This document shows positions 61,785 to 64,000 of a stretch of DNA of 64,000 bases, one piece after another. The stretch is from Paramecium sonneborni. Lineage: Eukaryota > Ciliophora > Oligohymenophorea > Peniculida > Parameciidae. A program made the translations under genes and the position numbers. Every line of letters starts with the position of its first letter. Position 1 is the first letter of the stretch. The notes beneath the pieces are model-generated. The model was not told the origin of the DNA, ran no database searches, and saw only the letters and a list, made by a program, of their open reading frames with translations. The DNA is taken from contig CAJJDN010000005.1 of assembly GCA_905182985.1 (NCBI GenBank), positions 675,240 to 739,239 on the forward strand, read 5' to 3'.

Positions 61785-61844
61785 TATTATCATTATTTCT
61801 TGGTAATCGAGCTGTCAATCTAGGTGTCACATCCTAATATCTTG

Positions 61845-63106
61845 ATGTATTTATTAATGTAATTAAGTTAGTTACAAAATAAATTCTAAGAAGAAGATCC
61901 TATTTTGCATTAATATGATCAAAACAATAAACCACATGCTTTATACTTTGGTAATGATTTAGACTTAAGCAAATCATTAAATAGAATCAATATGAATTCT
62001 TTAAAATAAGAAACCAATGATGTGTAAGTTGTTGATCAATAAGATGAAGATGAACCATAAATTATAAAATTAACTTAAAAATATTTACATGAAATGAAGA
62101 TAGAATCGAAACAAATTGTCAATTATAAAAAGAACTTTGAGAATGAAAATGACATTTTTACAACAAATGTAGATTCTGTGTAACTGGAACAGTTTTCAGA
62201 CAATATTTAAACACAATTGGAAAAAGCAGATTAGTGTGAAGGTTTTGAATTAACAGTTGATTGTGAAACTTGTTATGGGGAGATTGGATTAAAGGTAATA
62301 GATTAATTGAACGATCTTTAAGGAAATAGTAAAAGTCCAAAATTAGTAATTTCTATTTTGGATCAATATAATAACACAAAAAATAGAATTATCAATAGGT
62401 AAAAAATTATGTTTATTAATAATCTAGATCATTAACTTTATCAAGATTTTAGGAAAATTCAACGATATTGGTTCCTCTTGAATTGAAGGAAATGTAAATT
62501 AATTCAAATAAATTGGAAATAAATTAATAGTATTCGTTCCTTATGAACAACATACTCTCACCTTATAAATGTTCTTAAGAATTTGTAAGCATGCATGAAT
62601 TTATTAAACGAATTACACCTGCACCTTAAAATAATATATTTAATATTTTGGCTTCGATTCCCTCACTTTAAGATAAACCAGAGGATAACATACTAAATTA
62701 TAAATAAATAAAGACATTGGATAAGTTTTATATTTCATAAGAAATCATAAATTTGAATTCTGAGAGGGAATCATTTGGAGAATCATATTTTTTAAGAGGT
62801 ATTTCACCATTTCCAAATGAAAGAAATCTAAAGTCATATGGAGTTGACATAAGAATTTTAGATTATATTTATTAAGTGCCTTAATTATATGATTAAATAG
62901 ATGTGTTACCATTTCATAGTTGTATTTTTAGTAATGAAAGCTATAAGTTTACTTTACTAAAATTATACAATGAATTAAATAGTATTAAGAAAATGGGATT
63001 TTTGTAATATGAAAAATCATCATTAGAAGATGAGTAGTAATTGAAATATGATTTATTTTAATTAATTGAGAATTATGGGGGAGTTAATGAGGAGGAATAA
63101 TTATGA
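61845..63106 (+). CDS. Unknown acidic protein, 410 aa
   Basis: One 29-nt intron (62399-62427) is removed to give 411 codons. It is acidic in the N-terminal half, with an ordered-looking middle (LTVDCETCYGEIGLKVIDQL, PKLVISILDQY) and C-terminal half (FYISQEIINLNSERESFGES, FTLLKLYNELNSIKKMGFL). No family recognised. It is in the same reading frame as XRN2 and only one TGA (61782-61784) plus 20 open codons separate them. It could therefore be an XRN2 C-terminal region cut by a TGA, but an own ATG at 61845 makes a separate gene more likely. Confidence 0.55.
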
Positions 63107-63140
63107 TTGTTATTATTTTTTAATATATATTTGATCATTA

Positions 63141-63425
63141 TCAAATAAGGTCTTGAAATCCAAATTTCTTTCTAAAACTTATCACTTCTTCACTTGACAA
63201 TGTGCTATCATTTCTGTATGAGATTTCATCGAAATCTATGGTAAATTCAAAACTTTAATATACTTCTTCTTCTATATTTTCTTCTTCTATTATTGAGGAA
63301 ATGTGTGCCCAATCTTGGATAATCTTATAAATTAAAAAATTTTCGATACTTGCCAAAAACAATATGGGTACTGTGAAAATTGTTACATCAATGCCTAATC
63401 TAACAAACCAAGGAATTGGTCTCAT
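63141..63425 (-). CDS. Small membrane protein, 94 aa
   Basis: An intronless frame of 95 codons from ATG 63423-63425. MRPIPWFVRLGIDVTIFTVP opens one transmembrane helix (residues about 8-33), followed by an acidic cytosolic part (IIEEENIEEEVYQSFEF, FDEISYRNDSTLSSEE). Balanced composition and a clean N-terminal anchor support a real gene. A small mitochondrial or ER subunit is possible. It is convergent with the preceding gene and divergent from the next, 23 bp apart. Confidence 0.6.
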
Positions 63426-63448
63426 TTAATATAATATTTAATAAATTA

Positions 63449-64000
63449 ATGTAAAATAAAGATTGTTTATTTTGTGAAAAATAAAGATTAGAAGGCACAA
63501 TTCATTATCCCTCTCTATTATAAACAGTACTAATTTAAAATATTAAGGCACTTTATTTGAAATATAATCCTTAAGATGAAATGACAATAGATGATCTCAT
63601 TAAACATTCTCATAAGAAATGGGTTATAGATTTTTATGAGAAATCATAAGATATATAAAACGAAGAGTTCCTGAAGAAATACTATATCAGCCATGAGATC
63701 TTCTCTAAATTAGTAGATTTAACAGAATACTACAAATATAGGTTGGATACACCTAATCTATTTATGCTTCCTTTATTTAAATTGATTAAGACTTACAATT
63801 CATTAAGAAAGTATCATTTTCAATATTTAGAGAGTATCATTACACATAAATCAAATATAAATTAAAAATGTTGCTACCTCCTATTCGAGATCATGTTGAT
63901 GTTCAATTTACACAATTATTGCAATTAACTATGAACAAATAAGAAGAAGAATAGTAGTCTTTGATTTCACTTTTAAATAAATTTTAAACATAATAAAATT
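63449..64000 (+). CDS. Unknown protein, 5' part only (runs off the window)
   Basis: ATG 63449-63451 starts MQNKDCLFCEKQRLEG, with a CxxC pair. A 20-nt intron (63811-63830) joins the first exon to the second in frame, after which the sequence reads LLPPIRDHVDVQFTQLLQL and stays open to the end of the window. Composition is that of a real, mostly helical protein. No family recognised from the visible 177 residues. Confidence 0.6.

Overview
The window looks like macronuclear DNA of a ciliate close to Paramecium. Three things in the sequence say so. It is extremely AT-rich. Long conserved reading frames are open only if TAA and TAG are read as glutamine, with TGA as the sole stop. Genes are cut by very short GT..AG introns, nearly all 20-32 nt, whose removal restores reading frames and conserved motifs. 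Genes are packed closely on both strands, with no operons and no bacterial signals. I resolved about 40 protein genes by hand with this code. No tRNA, rRNA, CRISPR array or transposon is evident.

Layout: 0.3-12.8 kb holds a coiled-coil protein, a small helix-turn-helix protein, unknown proteins, a HOOK-family protein, an ABHD17-type serine hydrolase and a MORN-repeat protein. 13.5-21 kb holds a LITAF-like/wolframin-like fusion, a P4-ATPase flippase, a decayed gene and an XLF/NHEJ1 homologue. 20.9-24.2 kb is a secreted multi-domain protein containing an assembly gap. 24.5-30.5 kb is two long intronless genes of unknown function. 30.8-39.2 kb holds an AGC kinase, ribosomal protein eS8, an unknown protein, a frameshifted FLVCR-type transporter and EMC5. 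39.3-45.9 kb holds unknown proteins, an SLC33A1-type transporter, a syntaxin and a SNF1/AMPK-like kinase. 46.5-55.2 kb is mostly lineage-specific unknowns. 55.3-64 kb holds a RAD51-like protein without a P-loop, a second MORN protein, a Myb/Rap1-like protein, prohibitin 2, the exonuclease XRN2/RAT1, and unknowns up to the window edge.

The assembly has artefacts a reader must know. Four times a stretch of about 0.9-1.2 kb occurs twice, the copies meeting at a single N (3916, 10342, 38037, 47905). These look like overlapping contig ends that were never merged, so genes there appear doubled or truncated. A 965-N gap at 21913-22877 is flanked by a 234-nt near-identical repeat and probably hides repeat units of the secreted protein.

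Functionally the region mixes housekeeping genes (eS8, PHB2, XRN2, EMC5), membrane and vesicle genes (HOOK, syntaxin, flippase, ABHD17, SLC33A1-like, FLVCR-like, LITAF/wolframin), kinases and DNA-repair or chromatin candidates (NHEJ1, RAD51-like, Myb/Rap1-like). The repair genes are notable because ciliates rebuild the macronuclear genome by cutting and end joining. Linkage here is probably incidental. All functional calls come from motif recognition by eye, without database searches.
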